Made by a program: the position numbers and the translations under genes
From: Streptomyces finlayi
GTDB lineage: Bacteria > Actinomycetota > Actinomycetes > Streptomycetales > Streptomycetaceae
Assembly (NCBI RefSeq): GCF_014216315.1
Contig: NZ_CP045702.1
Location: 3,658,001 to 3,722,000 of the forward strand
Direction of reading: 5' to 3'
DNA: 64,000 bases
Part shown: piece by piece, positions 33,041-42,638 of the stretch
How positions within the stretch are numbered: the stretch's first letter is position 1
Layout: every line of letters begins with the position of its first letter
Notes under the pieces: model-generated
Seen by the model: only the letters and a program-made list of their open reading frames with translations
Told to the model about the DNA's origin: nothing
The model's database searches: none

Positions 33041-34440
33041 GTTAGCTGCCCGGGGTGCGATGATCTTGGGGTGGAGCGGATTGAGGGTGTGGCCGCGGGG
33101 CGGCTGACGGATGACGTGTCGATCGGGTTGCTGGCGGCGGTGTTCCCGGAGGAGGCCGTGCGGGCGGCGATCGATGAGGCGGGGGCGCGTGAGGAGCGAA
33201 CGCGGTCGTTGCCGGCGAAGTTGATGATGTATTTGTCGCTGGCGTTGTGGTTGGAGCCGGGCAAGGGGTACGTGCGCACCCTGCGGGGCCTGCTGGAGGG
33301 GCTGCGGTGGTCGCGGGGCGGCTGGGGCGAATACCGGGTGCCCAGTGACGGGGCGATCTCGCTGGCCCGTTACCGGTTGGGTGAGGCGCCGTTGCGGAAC
33401 CTGTTCGACGAGGTCGCAGCCCCGGTGGCCGATGAGCGCACCCCGGAGGCGTTCTGGCGGGGGCTGCGGTTGATGGCGGTGGACGGCACGGTCTTCGATG
33501 TGCCCTCGGGGAAGCGGAACGAGGCGGCGTTCGCGGTTCCGGCCGGTGGAAGCCGGCCGCAGGTCCGCCTGGTGGCGCTGGCCGAGTGCGGCACGCTGGC
33601 CCTGACCGGGGCGGCCTTCGACTCCATCGCGGTCGGTGAACGCACCCTGTTCACCCGCCTGTTGGACCGGTTGGCGCCCGGCATGCTGCTGCTGGCCGAC
33701 CGCGGCTTCCCCTCGTTCGGCCTGTACCGGGCTGCCGCCGCGACGGGCGCACAACTGCTGTGGCGCGTCTCGGCTTCCTTCACCCTGCCCGTCAAGAAAC
33801 GGCTGGCCGACGGCACGTACCTGTCCGAACTGCGCGGCGAGCGGAAGTCGCAGCGGGTCACGGTACGAGTCATCGAGTACTCCGTCGCCGACGACGGCGG
33901 AATCAGCGAGGTCTTCTGCCTCATCACCACCCTGCTGGACCCTGAGCACGCGCCCGCTTTGGAGCTGGCCCGCAACTACGCCGAACGCTGGTCGGTGGAA
34001 GTGCTCTTCAAACTGCTCAAGGTCGACCTGCGGCAAAGTGGCGGCATCCTGCGCTCGGGCAAACCCGAGGGAGTACGACAAGAACTGTGGGCGCTACTCT
34101 GCGTCTACCAGGCCCTGCGCACCCTGATCGCCAGGGCCGCCGTGATCGCGGGCATCGACCCCGCCCGCATCAGCTTCCCGCCCGTCCTGGACGCCGTCAA
34201 AAGCTCCCTCAGGACGGCTTTTTCCCCCTGACCAGCTCGCGAAGGCCCTGCACTTCCTCATAGCCGACCTCCCCGGCATGCACATCCGAGACCGCCCCAC
34301 CCGCACCACGCCCCGCACCACGAAACGCCCCCATCTCAGCTACCAAACCCGCAGCTCAACCGACCCCGGAACCCGGCGCGTCACCCGCACCATCGTGCTC
34401 CACACACTGACACCCGACCCGATCTAACTCATGGCCATTG
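33029..34440 (+). mobile_element. IS4-family insertion sequence, 1412 bp, with 10-bp target duplication
   Basis: The ends are imperfect inverted repeats: CAATGGTCCTGAGTTAG at the left, CAATGGCCATGAGTTAG as reverse complement of the right end. GCCCTTGGAG flanks it on both sides (33019-33028 and 34441-34450). It is inserted inside the serine recombinase gene in the same orientation. Confidence 0.9.
33071..34231 (+). CDS. IS4-family DDE transposase, apparently frameshifted near its C-terminus
   Basis: 386 residues from a GTG. DDE elements: first Asp in LMAVDGTVFDVPS, second Asp in LLLADRGFPSFGLY, and the catalytic Glu in the Y-(2)-R-(3)-E-(6)-K signature YAERWSVEVLFKLLK. The frame stops early after RTAFSP. 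In a T5C5 run (about 34216-34226), removal of one base would give FPPDQLAKALHFLIADL and continue to 34427 at the IS end. So it is either a recent inactivating slip or programmed slippage. Confidence 0.85.
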   Translation: MERIEGVAAGRLTDDVSIGLLAAVFPEEAVRAAIDEAGAREERTRSLPAKLMMYLSLALWLEPGKGYVRTLRGLLEGLRWSRGGWGEYRVPSDGAISLARYRLGEAPLRNLFDEVAAPVADERTPEAFWRGLRLMAVDGTVFDVPSGKRNEAAFAVPAGGSRPQVRLVALAECGTLALTGAAFDSIAVGERTLFTRLLDRLAPGMLLLADRGFPSFGLYRAAAATGAQLLWRVSASFTLPVKKRLADGTYLSELRGERKSQRVTVRVIEYSVADDGGISEVFCLITTLLDPEHAPALELARNYAERWSVEVLFKLLKVDLRQSGGILRSGKPEGVRQELWALLCVYQALRTLIARAAVIAGIDPARISFPPVLDAVKSSLRTAFSP

Positions 34441-34450
34441 GCCCTTGGAG

Positions 34451-34561
34451 AGGCAGCGCGCAGTCATCATGAAGCACATCAAAGCTGCCATGGTGTCCCC
34501 TGCGGGTCGAGGCGCCCGCAAGTTCAACCCGGACCTTCTGGAAGTTGTGTGGGCCGCGTAG
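34451..34561 (+). pseudogene. Displaced 3' end of the serine recombinase gene
   Basis: In the frame set by CCC-TTG-GAG of the target duplication, this reads RQRAVIMKHIKAAMVSPAGR and on to VVWAA-stop. It directly completes the recombinase frame cut at 33028. It lacks a start and is not expressed alone. Confidence 0.8.
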
Positions 34562-34578
34562 CGGTCAACAAGAGCACG

Positions 34579-34611
34579 AAAGGCCCTCGCTCGGTGAGCG
34601 GGGGCCTTTTT
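34579..34611. terminator. Rho-independent terminator after the recombinase
   Basis: AAAGGCCCTCGCTC pairs with GAGCGGGGGCCTTT, followed by a T run. It lies 18 bp after the original recombinase stop. Confidence 0.75.
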
Positions 34612-34620
34612 CGTTGCCCA

Positions 34621-34797
34621 TCACTTCGATAGCAATGCATAGCCGTAGGTTCGATAGAGCTCTTTCGTCAAAGCCTCGCCCCTCATGGGAGCGGAAACTA
34701 GTTGGCGTTCTATCCATTCTTTCATCTCCGGACTGCGCTTATCAGCGGGAATGTAACGGCTCAAGTGTGAATCCTCCGTCCGTCGGCCAATAGAGAC
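34621..34797 (-). pseudogene. Low-GC coding fragment of unknown origin
   Basis: An open minus-strand frame of 58 codons (HLSRYIPADKRSPEMKEWIE ... TKELYRTYGYALLSK-stop) with ordinary protein composition. No start codon or ribosome-binding site is seen, and the base composition is far lower in GC than the surroundings. It is probably the remains of an accessory gene next to the recombinase. No family is recognised. Confidence 0.35.
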
Positions 34798-34890
34798 ACT
34801 GTGCGACGGAACAGGAAACCGGTCCGGAGGAGGCTGAGCCAGGCCCGCTTCACTGCCTCAACGGGCCGCACCTGAAGGGCTCTTGGGGCA

Positions 34891-34936
34891 GCCCCGTACG
34901 GAGCCCCCGGCGGCTGCCAGGGGCTCCGTACGGGGC
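34891..34936. terminator. Perfect 17-bp terminator hairpin downstream of the acyl-CoA synthetase
   Basis: GCCCCGTACGGAGCCCC (34891-34907) and GGGGCTCCGTACGGGGC (34920-34936) are exact complements, 11 bp beyond the stop codon of the minus-strand synthetase gene. Confidence 0.8.
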
Positions 34937-34946
34937 TCAGTCGAGG

Positions 34947-36596
<1,650 letters not shown>

Positions 36597-36648
36597 GGCG
36601 TCCTCCCGGTGGGCGCTACGCGGCAGTAATGTTCCGCTGATTCTGCGC

Positions 36649-36666
36649 ACATACCAAGCGGTATGT
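36649..36666. promoter_or_regulatory. TetR-type operator ACATACC-AAGC-GGTATGT before the acyl-CoA synthetase gene
   Basis: A perfect 7-bp inverted repeat with a 4-bp spacer. Its position suits repression of the synthetase promoter. Sites of this form are typical of TetR/FadR-like regulators of fatty-acid genes; no such regulator is adjacent. Confidence 0.7.
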
Positions 36667-36760
36667 CACTACTCCCGCGCATACGAATCGGTGTCGACGG
36701 GCACATTCGCTCATCCCGGGACGGGCTGCCCTTACCGGACTACCGGACGTGGCCGGTCCC

Positions 36761-37321
36761 CTACCGGACCGGGGACAGCTCCGGGTCGTCGCGGAGTTTG
36801 CCCAGGGCGCGCGACACCGCGCTCTTGACCGTCCCGATGGACACCCCGAGCACCTCGGCCGTCTGTGCCTCGCTGAGATCCTCGTAGTAGCGCAGGACGA
36901 CCATGGCGCGCTGGCGGTCCGGGAGCTTGAGCACGGCCCGCCACATCGCGTCGCGCAGGGACTGCTGCTCGGCGGGGTCGGGGGCCGGTACGGACTCCTG
37001 CTCGGGCAGTTCCCCACAGGCGAACTCGTCGACCTTGCGCTTGCGCCACTGCGAGGTCCTCGTGTTGACCAGGGCCCGGCGGACGTATCCGTCGAGCGCC
37101 CGGTGGTCCTCGATCCGCTCCCACGCGACGTACGTCTTGGTGAGTGCGGTCTGCAGCAGATCCTCCGCATCGCTCGGGTTCGCGGTCAGGGAGCGGGCCG
37201 TCCGCAGCAGTACGGGTCCCCGAGCTCGTACGTACGAGGAGAACGACGCGTAGGGTGCGTAGGTCGGGTGTCCGGCGGCGGCGACTGCCCTGGAGGCGCC
37301 GGTGCAGACTGGCGTGGTCAT
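36761..37321 (-). CDS. SigE-family ECF RNA polymerase sigma factor
   Basis: 186 residues from the ATG at 37321; an in-frame ATG at 37348 is an alternative. Region 2 (FSSYVRARGPVLLRTARSLT ... DAEDLLQTALTKTYVAWERI) and region 4 (LPDRQRAMVVLRYYEDLSEA ... VLGVSIGTVKSAVSRALGKL) are intact. It lacks a recognisable adjacent anti-sigma gene, as is common for the actinomycete SigE-type (ECF-like) group. Minus-strand reading from the thiolase gene's antisense frame produces a much longer but spurious extension. Confidence 0.88.
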   Translation of the reverse strand: MTTPVCTGASRAVAAAGHPTYAPYASFSSYVRARGPVLLRTARSLTANPSDAEDLLQTALTKTYVAWERIEDHRALDGYVRRALVNTRTSQWRKRKVDEFACGELPEQESVPAPDPAEQQSLRDAMWRAVLKLPDRQRAMVVLRYYEDLSEAQTAEVLGVSIGTVKSAVSRALGKLRDDPELSPVR

Positions 37322-37527
37322 GCCCTCCACGCTAGGAGCGGGCGCCATCGAGGGGATCGGCCCCAGGTCCCGAAGCGACGTCCGCCTCAGGTTGTAGGGG
37401 TGGGCCGGGCTCCACCTCCTGAAGGTGGAGGACCCGGCTGCCCGAGTCAGGGTCCGTCCCTGAGCCGGATACCGGCCGGCCTGCACCTGCGCGAACCGCC
37501 CTGCCGGATCGCCGCAGACCCGCGCTC

Positions 37528-38694
37528 TCAGTCGTCCGTGCCCAGGATCAGCCCCGAGGTGGGAACACCCGTGCCGGCCGTGACCAGCGTCCTGGCCGCA
37601 CCGGATATCTGGTTCACCGAGGTGGAACGGATCTGTCGGACCGCCTCCGCGATGCCGTTCATCCCGTGCAGATACGCCTCGCCCAGCTGCCCTCCGTGCG
37701 TGTTCAGGGGCAGCTCGTCGCCGGCCACGAAGTCCGCTGCCTCCCCCGGCCCGCAGAAGCCGAACTCCTCCAGCTGCATGAGGACGAACGGTGTGAAGTG
37801 GTCGTAGAGGATGCCCACATCGATATCGGCGGGGGACAGCCCGGAACTGCGCCAGAGCTGCCGGGCCACCACACCCATCTCCGGCAGCCCGGTGAGCCCG
37901 TCCCGGTAGAAGCTGGTCATCTGCTCCTGGGCCCGCCCCGCCCCCTGGGCCGCGGCGACGATCACGGCAGGTGGCTGGGGAAGGTCCCTGGCCCGTTCGG
38001 CGCTGGTGACCACGATCGCCTGGCCGCCGTCGGTCTCCTGACAGCAGTCGAGCAGCCGCAGCGGTTCGACGATCCACCGCGAGGCGGCGTGGTCGGCGAG
38101 GGTGATCGGCTTCCCGTAGAAGTGAGCCGCCGGATTCGTCGCGGCATGGCGTCGGTCCGTGACCGCCACATGCCCGAAGGCATCCGGGCTCAGACCGTAG
38201 GTGTGCAGATAGCGCTGCGCCGCCATCGCGACCCAGGAGGCGGGAGTGAGCAGCCCGAAGGGAAGATTCCAGCCGAGCGCGGTCCCTTCCGCCGTGGGCT
38301 CGCGCTGCTGGACTCCGGAGCCGAATCTGCGCCCGGAGCGCTCGTTGAACGCGCGGTAGCAGACGACGACCTCCGCCACGCCGCTCGCCACGGCCAGCGC
38401 CGCCTGCTGCACCGTGGCGCACGCGGCACCGCCGCCGTAGTGAACCCGGGAGAAGAACGACAGCTCTCCGATTCCGGCCGCCTGCGCGACCGTGATCTCA
38501 GGACTGGTGTCCATGGTGAACGTGACCATCCCGTCGACATCGGCGGGTGTCAGCCCGGCATCGTCGAGAGCGGCCCGAACGGCCTCGACGGCCAGCTTCA
38601 GTTCGCTGCGCCCCGAGTCCTTGGAGAACTCGGTCGCCCCGATCCCGGCGACCGCCGCCTTCCCGCCGAGCGAATCGGCCTTGTGCAGACTCAT
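37528..38694 (-). CDS. ltp2: Ltp2-like thiolase-fold lipid-transfer protein / steroid side-chain aldolase
   Basis: 388 residues of the thiolase superfamily (AVAGIGATEFSKDSGRSELK start; VHYGGGAACATVQQAALAVA; PLNTHGGQLGEAYLHGMNGI). In mycobacteria Ltp2 cleaves the hydroxylated C3 side chain of 17-hydroxy-pregnenyl-carboxyl-CoA, releasing propionyl-CoA, in complex with the DUF35 part of ChsH2. The neighbours here are the same set. The start overlaps the MaoC stop as ATGA. The name is by operon similarity and family; the steroid substrate is inferred. Confidence 0.8.
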   Translation of the reverse strand: MSLHKADSLGGKAAVAGIGATEFSKDSGRSELKLAVEAVRAALDDAGLTPADVDGMVTFTMDTSPEITVAQAAGIGELSFFSRVHYGGGAACATVQQAALAVASGVAEVVVCYRAFNERSGRRFGSGVQQREPTAEGTALGWNLPFGLLTPASWVAMAAQRYLHTYGLSPDAFGHVAVTDRRHAATNPAAHFYGKPITLADHAASRWIVEPLRLLDCCQETDGGQAIVVTSAERARDLPQPPAVIVAAAQGAGRAQEQMTSFYRDGLTGLPEMGVVARQLWRSSGLSPADIDVGILYDHFTPFVLMQLEEFGFCGPGEAADFVAGDELPLNTHGGQLGEAYLHGMNGIAEAVRQIRSTSVNQISGAARTLVTAGTGVPTSGLILGTDD

Positions 38695-39230
38695 GCCACC
38701 GCCACCGCCTCCGCGGAGCTGCCGGCCGCCTGCAGAGCGACGGTCACCCTGCCGGAGACATGGCGCCCCAGCCCGTTGGTCCCCACGACCTCCACCTCGA
38801 CGACCCCCCTCGGGTCCTGCGTCGGGTCCGGCGTCGAGTCCGGCGATTCCGGCGCGCCGTGTACCGCGACGACCTTTCCGGTCAGCACCATCAGGTCACC
38901 CGGGTAGTTGGGGGCGCCCAGCCGGATCGCAACCTTCCTCAGCACCGCCGACGGACCGAAGCGGTCGGTGACGAACCTGCCCACGAGGCCGTTGGTCGTG
39001 AGGATGTTCATGAAGATGTCGGGCGACCCCTTCTCTCGTGCCAGCTCGGCGTCATGGTGCACATCCTGGTAATCGCGGGAGGCGACGGCCCCCGCCACGA
39101 TGAGGGTGCGAGTCACCGGGATCTCCAGCGGCGCCAACTCGTCGCCTACCAGCGGCCGCCCCACCGCATCGTGAACACGGTGAACCTGCCCCTGCCCCTG
39201 CCCCTGCCCCTGCCCCTGCCCCTGCATCAT
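38691..39230 (-). CDS. chsH1: MaoC-like enoyl-CoA hydratase, ChsH1-like
   Basis: 179 residues. The hotdog-fold hydratase motif is kept (VASRDYQDVHHDAELA near 50-63, with the Asp and His used for water addition). The N-terminus is unusual: MMQGQGQGQGQGQGQ, six Gln-Gly repeats from a hexanucleotide microsatellite that follows directly from the start. In the mycobacterial igr operon, ChsH1 pairs with ChsH2 to hydrate the side-chain double bond. Both ends overlap neighbours by ATGA. Confidence 0.8.
   Translation of the reverse strand: MMQGQGQGQGQGQGQVHRVHDAVGRPLVGDELAPLEIPVTRTLIVAGAVASRDYQDVHHDAELAREKGSPDIFMNILTTNGLVGRFVTDRFGPSAVLRKVAIRLGAPNYPGDLMVLTGKVVAVHGAPESPDSTPDPTQDPRGVVEVEVVGTNGLGRHVSGRVTVALQAAGSSAEAVAVA
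39185..39225. repeat. Hexanucleotide microsatellite (CCTGCC)n at a gene start
   Basis: Seven units on the plus strand encode Gln-Gly repeats right after the ATG of the MaoC gene on the minus strand. Gain or loss of one unit would keep the frame but change N-terminal length. Confidence 0.9.
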
Positions 39231-40282
39231 GTGGGCACCTCCTCCGCCCCCGCAGCTGTCTCCGCCAGCAACCGGCCCAGTTCTTCCAGCACCTCACTGC
39301 CGCATCCCAGGTAGGCGTCGAGCTGGCGCCCCCACAGGAAGTGCCGATGGACGGGATGCTCCAGGTCGGCACCCGTCCCGCCGTGGAGATGCTGTCCTGC
39401 GTGCACGACGCGCCGGCCCGCCTCCGATGCCCACCACGCGGCCGTCAGCGCCTGCGCCCCGTACGCCAGCGAGTGATCGCGCCGCCACGCCGCCTCGTAC
39501 GCCGTGACCCGGATCGCCTCGGTGTCCATGTGCGCGTCGGCGGCCCGCAGCAGTACCGCCTGATGGGTGGAGAGCGGGCGGCCGAACTGCTCCCGGGACC
39601 CCGTGTGGTCGACGGCACGTGCCAGCGACCCGGCCGCCACTCCTGCCTGCAGTCCCGCGAACGCCGTACGGCTCGTCGCCAGCACCGAGGCGTAGGCCTC
39701 CGCACCGCCGATTCGCTCCCCGGGCGCCCCGTCCAGTTCGAGCCGCGCCGCCGCCCACGGAGCCGTCGTCTCCACCGGCTGCACCGACACCCCCTGGCCC
39801 GCGGTACCGACCAGCCACAGCGCCGTGTCCGCGTCGGGCACCAGGACATGCGTCGCGTCCCGCAGCCACGGTACGTACGGCACGCGCCCGCTCAGCCGCC
39901 CACCGCCCCCTTCCGAGCGGATACCACCGCGCGCCGGAAACGCCCCCGTCGCCACCGCCGTGCCGTCCCGCAGGGAGGGAAGCAGCCGCTCCCGCTGTTC
40001 CGCCGTGCCGTGCTCGTCGACCGCAAGCACTCCGTATACGCATGTTGCCGCGAAGGGCACCTGCGCCGTGGTCCTGCCCTGCTCCTCCAGCAGGAGCACC
40101 AGTCCGAGCAGTCCGATCTCCTCCACCGCGCCGATCAGCCCTGCTGCGCACAGCTCCTTCCAGAGCTCCTCGTCACTGCCCGTACCGGCAGCGGCCAGCC
40201 GCTCGGGCGTGGACAGATCCCTGAAGATCCGGGCGGCGAGCCCCTGGCCCGCGGCCTGCTCCTCCGTAGGCGTGAAGTCCAT
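39227..40282 (-). CDS. fadE28: Acyl-CoA dehydrogenase, FadE28/ChsE1-like subunit
   Basis: 351 residues (MDFTPTEEQAAGQGLAARIF start). Acyl-CoA dehydrogenase fold with N-terminal helices, a middle beta domain and C-terminal helices (REQFGRPLSTHQAVLLRAAD; VVHAGQHLHGGTGADLEHPV). It is shorter than its partner at 41237, like mycobacterial FadE28. FadE28 forms a heterotetramer with FadE29 that oxidises short steroid side-chain CoA esters. It starts 1 bp after the upstream stop, in a fully coupled operon. The subunit assignment is by length and order. Confidence 0.78.
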   Translation of the reverse strand: MDFTPTEEQAAGQGLAARIFRDLSTPERLAAAGTGSDEELWKELCAAGLIGAVEEIGLLGLVLLLEEQGRTTAQVPFAATCVYGVLAVDEHGTAEQRERLLPSLRDGTAVATGAFPARGGIRSEGGGGRLSGRVPYVPWLRDATHVLVPDADTALWLVGTAGQGVSVQPVETTAPWAAARLELDGAPGERIGGAEAYASVLATSRTAFAGLQAGVAAGSLARAVDHTGSREQFGRPLSTHQAVLLRAADAHMDTEAIRVTAYEAAWRRDHSLAYGAQALTAAWWASEAGRRVVHAGQHLHGGTGADLEHPVHRHFLWGRQLDAYLGCGSEVLEELGRLLAETAAGAEEVPT

Positions 40283-40283
40283 C

Positions 40284-41240
40284 TCAGCCCTCACTCACCC
40301 GGAACACCGGTAGTTCCAACCCGGGGTCCGTCCGCAGGAATTCGAGTCGCACCGGCATGCCCGTCCGCACTTCGTCGGCGGGCACTCCGAGGACACTGCT
40401 GACCATCCGCACGCCCTCGGCCAGCTCGACCAGCCCCACCGCGTACGGCCCGGGCTCCCCGGACCGGCTGAAGGCGGGGAAGGGCGGATGGTGCATCACC
40501 ACATACGAGAAGACGGTGCCCTCGCCACTCGCCTCCACGGTGTCCCACTTCTGGCACCCGCACTCGTTGCACCCGGGGAGCCAGGGGAAGCGCAGTGTCG
40601 CGCATTCCGTACACCGCTGGATCAGCAGTCTGTGCTCGGCCACCCCTTCCCAGAACCCGGCGTTGTCCCTGTTGACCACCGGGCGGGGCCGCAGGCTCCT
40701 GGCGCTCGGCCTGCTCGGTTCACGACTCGTCGGCCGGTACTTGAGAATCCTGAAACGGTGCGTACCGGCGGGCTTCCCGTCCGCCTGGACGTCCATCCGC
40801 GTCGTGAGGAAGTACCCCGTGCCGAGCTTGGTCGTCTTCCGCTCGGAGACCGACTCGATCACCGCGTCGAAGGTGATCCGCTCACCCGGGCGGAGAAGCC
40901 GCAGATACTCCTGTTCGGAGTCGGTCGCGACCACCGAGGTGAAACCCGCGCCGTCAAGCAGGGCGAACAGCTCCTCGTACGCCTTGGAACGGTCCGGGTG
41001 CCCGGAAAGTCCGCCCATCGTCCATGCCTGGAGCATCGTCGGCGGTGCGATCGCGTCCGGTCCCTCGTACGCCGGGTGACGGTCCCCCATCGCCTCGCAC
41101 CAGTGCCGGATCATCGCCTGGCTGACCAGGTCCTTGCCGACGCCCGCGGTGGCCGCGGCCCGCCCCTCGTACCCCTTGATACGCCCGTATAGCTCATCCG
41201 GCCGGTGCTGCCCCGTTCCCCCTTCCTGCCCCTCCGTCAC
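40284..41240 (-). CDS. chsH2: MaoC N-terminal / DUF35 OB-fold fusion, ChsH2-like
   Basis: 318 residues from a GTG at 41240. The MaoC-type hotdog domain spans about residues 15-155 (GRAAATAGVGKDLVSQAMIR; GERITFDAVIESVSERKTTK). The C-terminal DUF35 domain has a rubredoxin-like zinc ribbon (CTECATLRFPWLPGCNECGC near 205-225) and an OB fold. This domain pair is diagnostic of ChsH2 (Rv3542c type). Its MaoC half pairs with ChsH1 and its DUF35 half with Ltp2. The GTG overlaps the upstream stop (GTGA). Confidence 0.85.
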   Translation of the reverse strand: MTEGQEGGTGQHRPDELYGRIKGYEGRAAATAGVGKDLVSQAMIRHWCEAMGDRHPAYEGPDAIAPPTMLQAWTMGGLSGHPDRSKAYEELFALLDGAGFTSVVATDSEQEYLRLLRPGERITFDAVIESVSERKTTKLGTGYFLTTRMDVQADGKPAGTHRFRILKYRPTSREPSRPSARSLRPRPVVNRDNAGFWEGVAEHRLLIQRCTECATLRFPWLPGCNECGCQKWDTVEASGEGTVFSYVVMHHPPFPAFSRSGEPGPYAVGLVELAEGVRMVSSVLGVPADEVRTGMPVRLEFLRTDPGLELPVFRVSEG

Positions 41241-42394
41241 CGCTTCCCCCTCTTCATACCGAGCCGCATCGTCGCGACGATCTCCCGCTGCACCTCGCTC
41301 ACCCCGCCCCCGAAGGTGTTGATCTGCGCCGCCCTGTTCATCCGCTCCAGCTCCCCGTCCCCGAACGAACCGAGTGAGCCGCCGCGGATCATTCCGGCGT
41401 CGCCCGTGATCTCCTGGCACATTCGATACACCTCGACGGCGCTTTCGGTTCCCACGAACTTCACGCCACTCGCTTCGCCGGGGGCCAGTGAGCCCGCCCC
41501 CACGGACCCCACCAAACGCCAGTTGAGCAGGCGTGTCGCCGCCAGCCGGGCATACGCCTCGGCCAGCTTGGATCGCACCCAGGGCTCGTCAACCCGCCGC
41601 CGCCCCGTCACCGGATCGGGGGTCCGGGCGCAGGTCAAGGCCGCGTCGTAGAAGTCCTCGGCCTGCATTCCTGTCGCGGCCAGCGCCACCCGCTCATGGT
41701 TCAGCTGGTTGGTGATGAGTCCCCAGCCCGCGTTCTCGGCGCCGACGAGATGGGTGACGGGTACGCGGACTCGGTCGTAATAGGTGACCGTCGTGGTCAG
41801 CCCGCCCACGGTCTCGATGGGCGTCCAGGCGAAGCCCGGGTCGTCCGTCGGCACGAGGATGATCGAGATGCCCTGGTGTTTGGGCGCTTCGGGGTCGGTA
41901 CGGCAGGCGAGCCAGATCCAGTCCGCGTGCTGGGCGTTGCTGGTGAAGATCTTCTGCCCGTCGATGACCCAGCACTCGCCGTCCCGCACGGCCCTGGTGC
42001 GCAGTGCGGCCAGGTCCGTTCCCGCCTCCGGCTCGCTGTAGCCGATCGCGAAGACCAGTTCGCCGCTGAGAATCCTGGGCAGGAAGTACGCCTTCTGCTC
42101 GTCCGTCCCGTACTTCATCAAGGTCGGTCCGACGGTGTTGAGCGTGACCATCGACACGGGCGCGCCCGCGCGGTACGCCTCGTCGAAGAAGACGAACTGT
42201 TCGTCGGGGCCGCGGCCCTGCCCGCCGTACTCCACGGGCCAGCCGAGTCCGAGCATGCCGTCGGCGCCGATCCGCCGCAGCAGTGCGCGCTGCCCGGACG
42301 GGTCCTTCGCTTTCGTCTCCGGCATGATCTCGCGGAAGTACGTGCGGAGTTCGGCGCGCAGCTGCTGCTGCCGCTCCGTCGGGGCGAGGTGCAC
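41237..42394 (-). CDS. fadE29: Acyl-CoA dehydrogenase, FadE29/ChsE2-like subunit
   Basis: 385 residues from a GTG at 42394 with GGGAGGACGCCATC upstream. Typical segments: LGWPVEYGGQGRGPDEQFVF, FAIGYSEPEAGTDLAALRTR, WVIDGQKIFTSNAQHADWIW and ERMNRAAQINTFGGGVSEVQ. It is first in the five-gene operon. Full length and FAD-type motifs fit the FAD-binding subunit of the steroid acyl-CoA dehydrogenase. A perfect TCTGAC-N5-GTCAGA palindrome lies about 45 bp upstream. Confidence 0.82.
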   Translation of the reverse strand: MHLAPTERQQQLRAELRTYFREIMPETKAKDPSGQRALLRRIGADGMLGLGWPVEYGGQGRGPDEQFVFFDEAYRAGAPVSMVTLNTVGPTLMKYGTDEQKAYFLPRILSGELVFAIGYSEPEAGTDLAALRTRAVRDGECWVIDGQKIFTSNAQHADWIWLACRTDPEAPKHQGISIILVPTDDPGFAWTPIETVGGLTTTVTYYDRVRVPVTHLVGAENAGWGLITNQLNHERVALAATGMQAEDFYDAALTCARTPDPVTGRRRVDEPWVRSKLAEAYARLAATRLLNWRLVGSVGAGSLAPGEASGVKFVGTESAVEVYRMCQEITGDAGMIRGGSLGSFGDGELERMNRAAQINTFGGGVSEVQREIVATMRLGMKRGKR

Positions 42395-42436
42395 GATGGC
42401 GTCCTCCCGGGCGTGCGGTCGGCGAGGTCATGACTT

Positions 42437-42453
42437 TCTGACTGTCCGTCAGA
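42437..42453. promoter_or_regulatory. Operator-like palindrome TCTGAC-TGTCC-GTCAGA before the steroid-type operon
   Basis: A perfect 6-bp inverted repeat with a 5-bp spacer, 42 bp upstream of the first gene start. It is likely bound by a TetR-type regulator encoded elsewhere. It does not match the KstR consensus I recall. Confidence 0.65.
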
Positions 42454-42638
42454 TTCAGTCGCCCTGTCAAGACCGCTGCCGCACCCCACGGCACCCACCG
42501 CGGCGGGCGGCCCTCGCCCCGCCAGCAGCACCGCACCGCACCGCACAAAGGTCTGCGCGACGGCACCGAAGTGCCGCCGCGCAAAGCGTGCTTCACATCA
42601 CCGTGGACCTACCCCCCAGCAGTCCTCGGGCGTCCGGC

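Noticed and set aside
36761..38422. A 553-codon frame linking the sigma factor to upstream sequence
   Set aside because: The first about 360 codons are an out-of-frame reading of the thiolase gene. The sigma factor start is near 37321.
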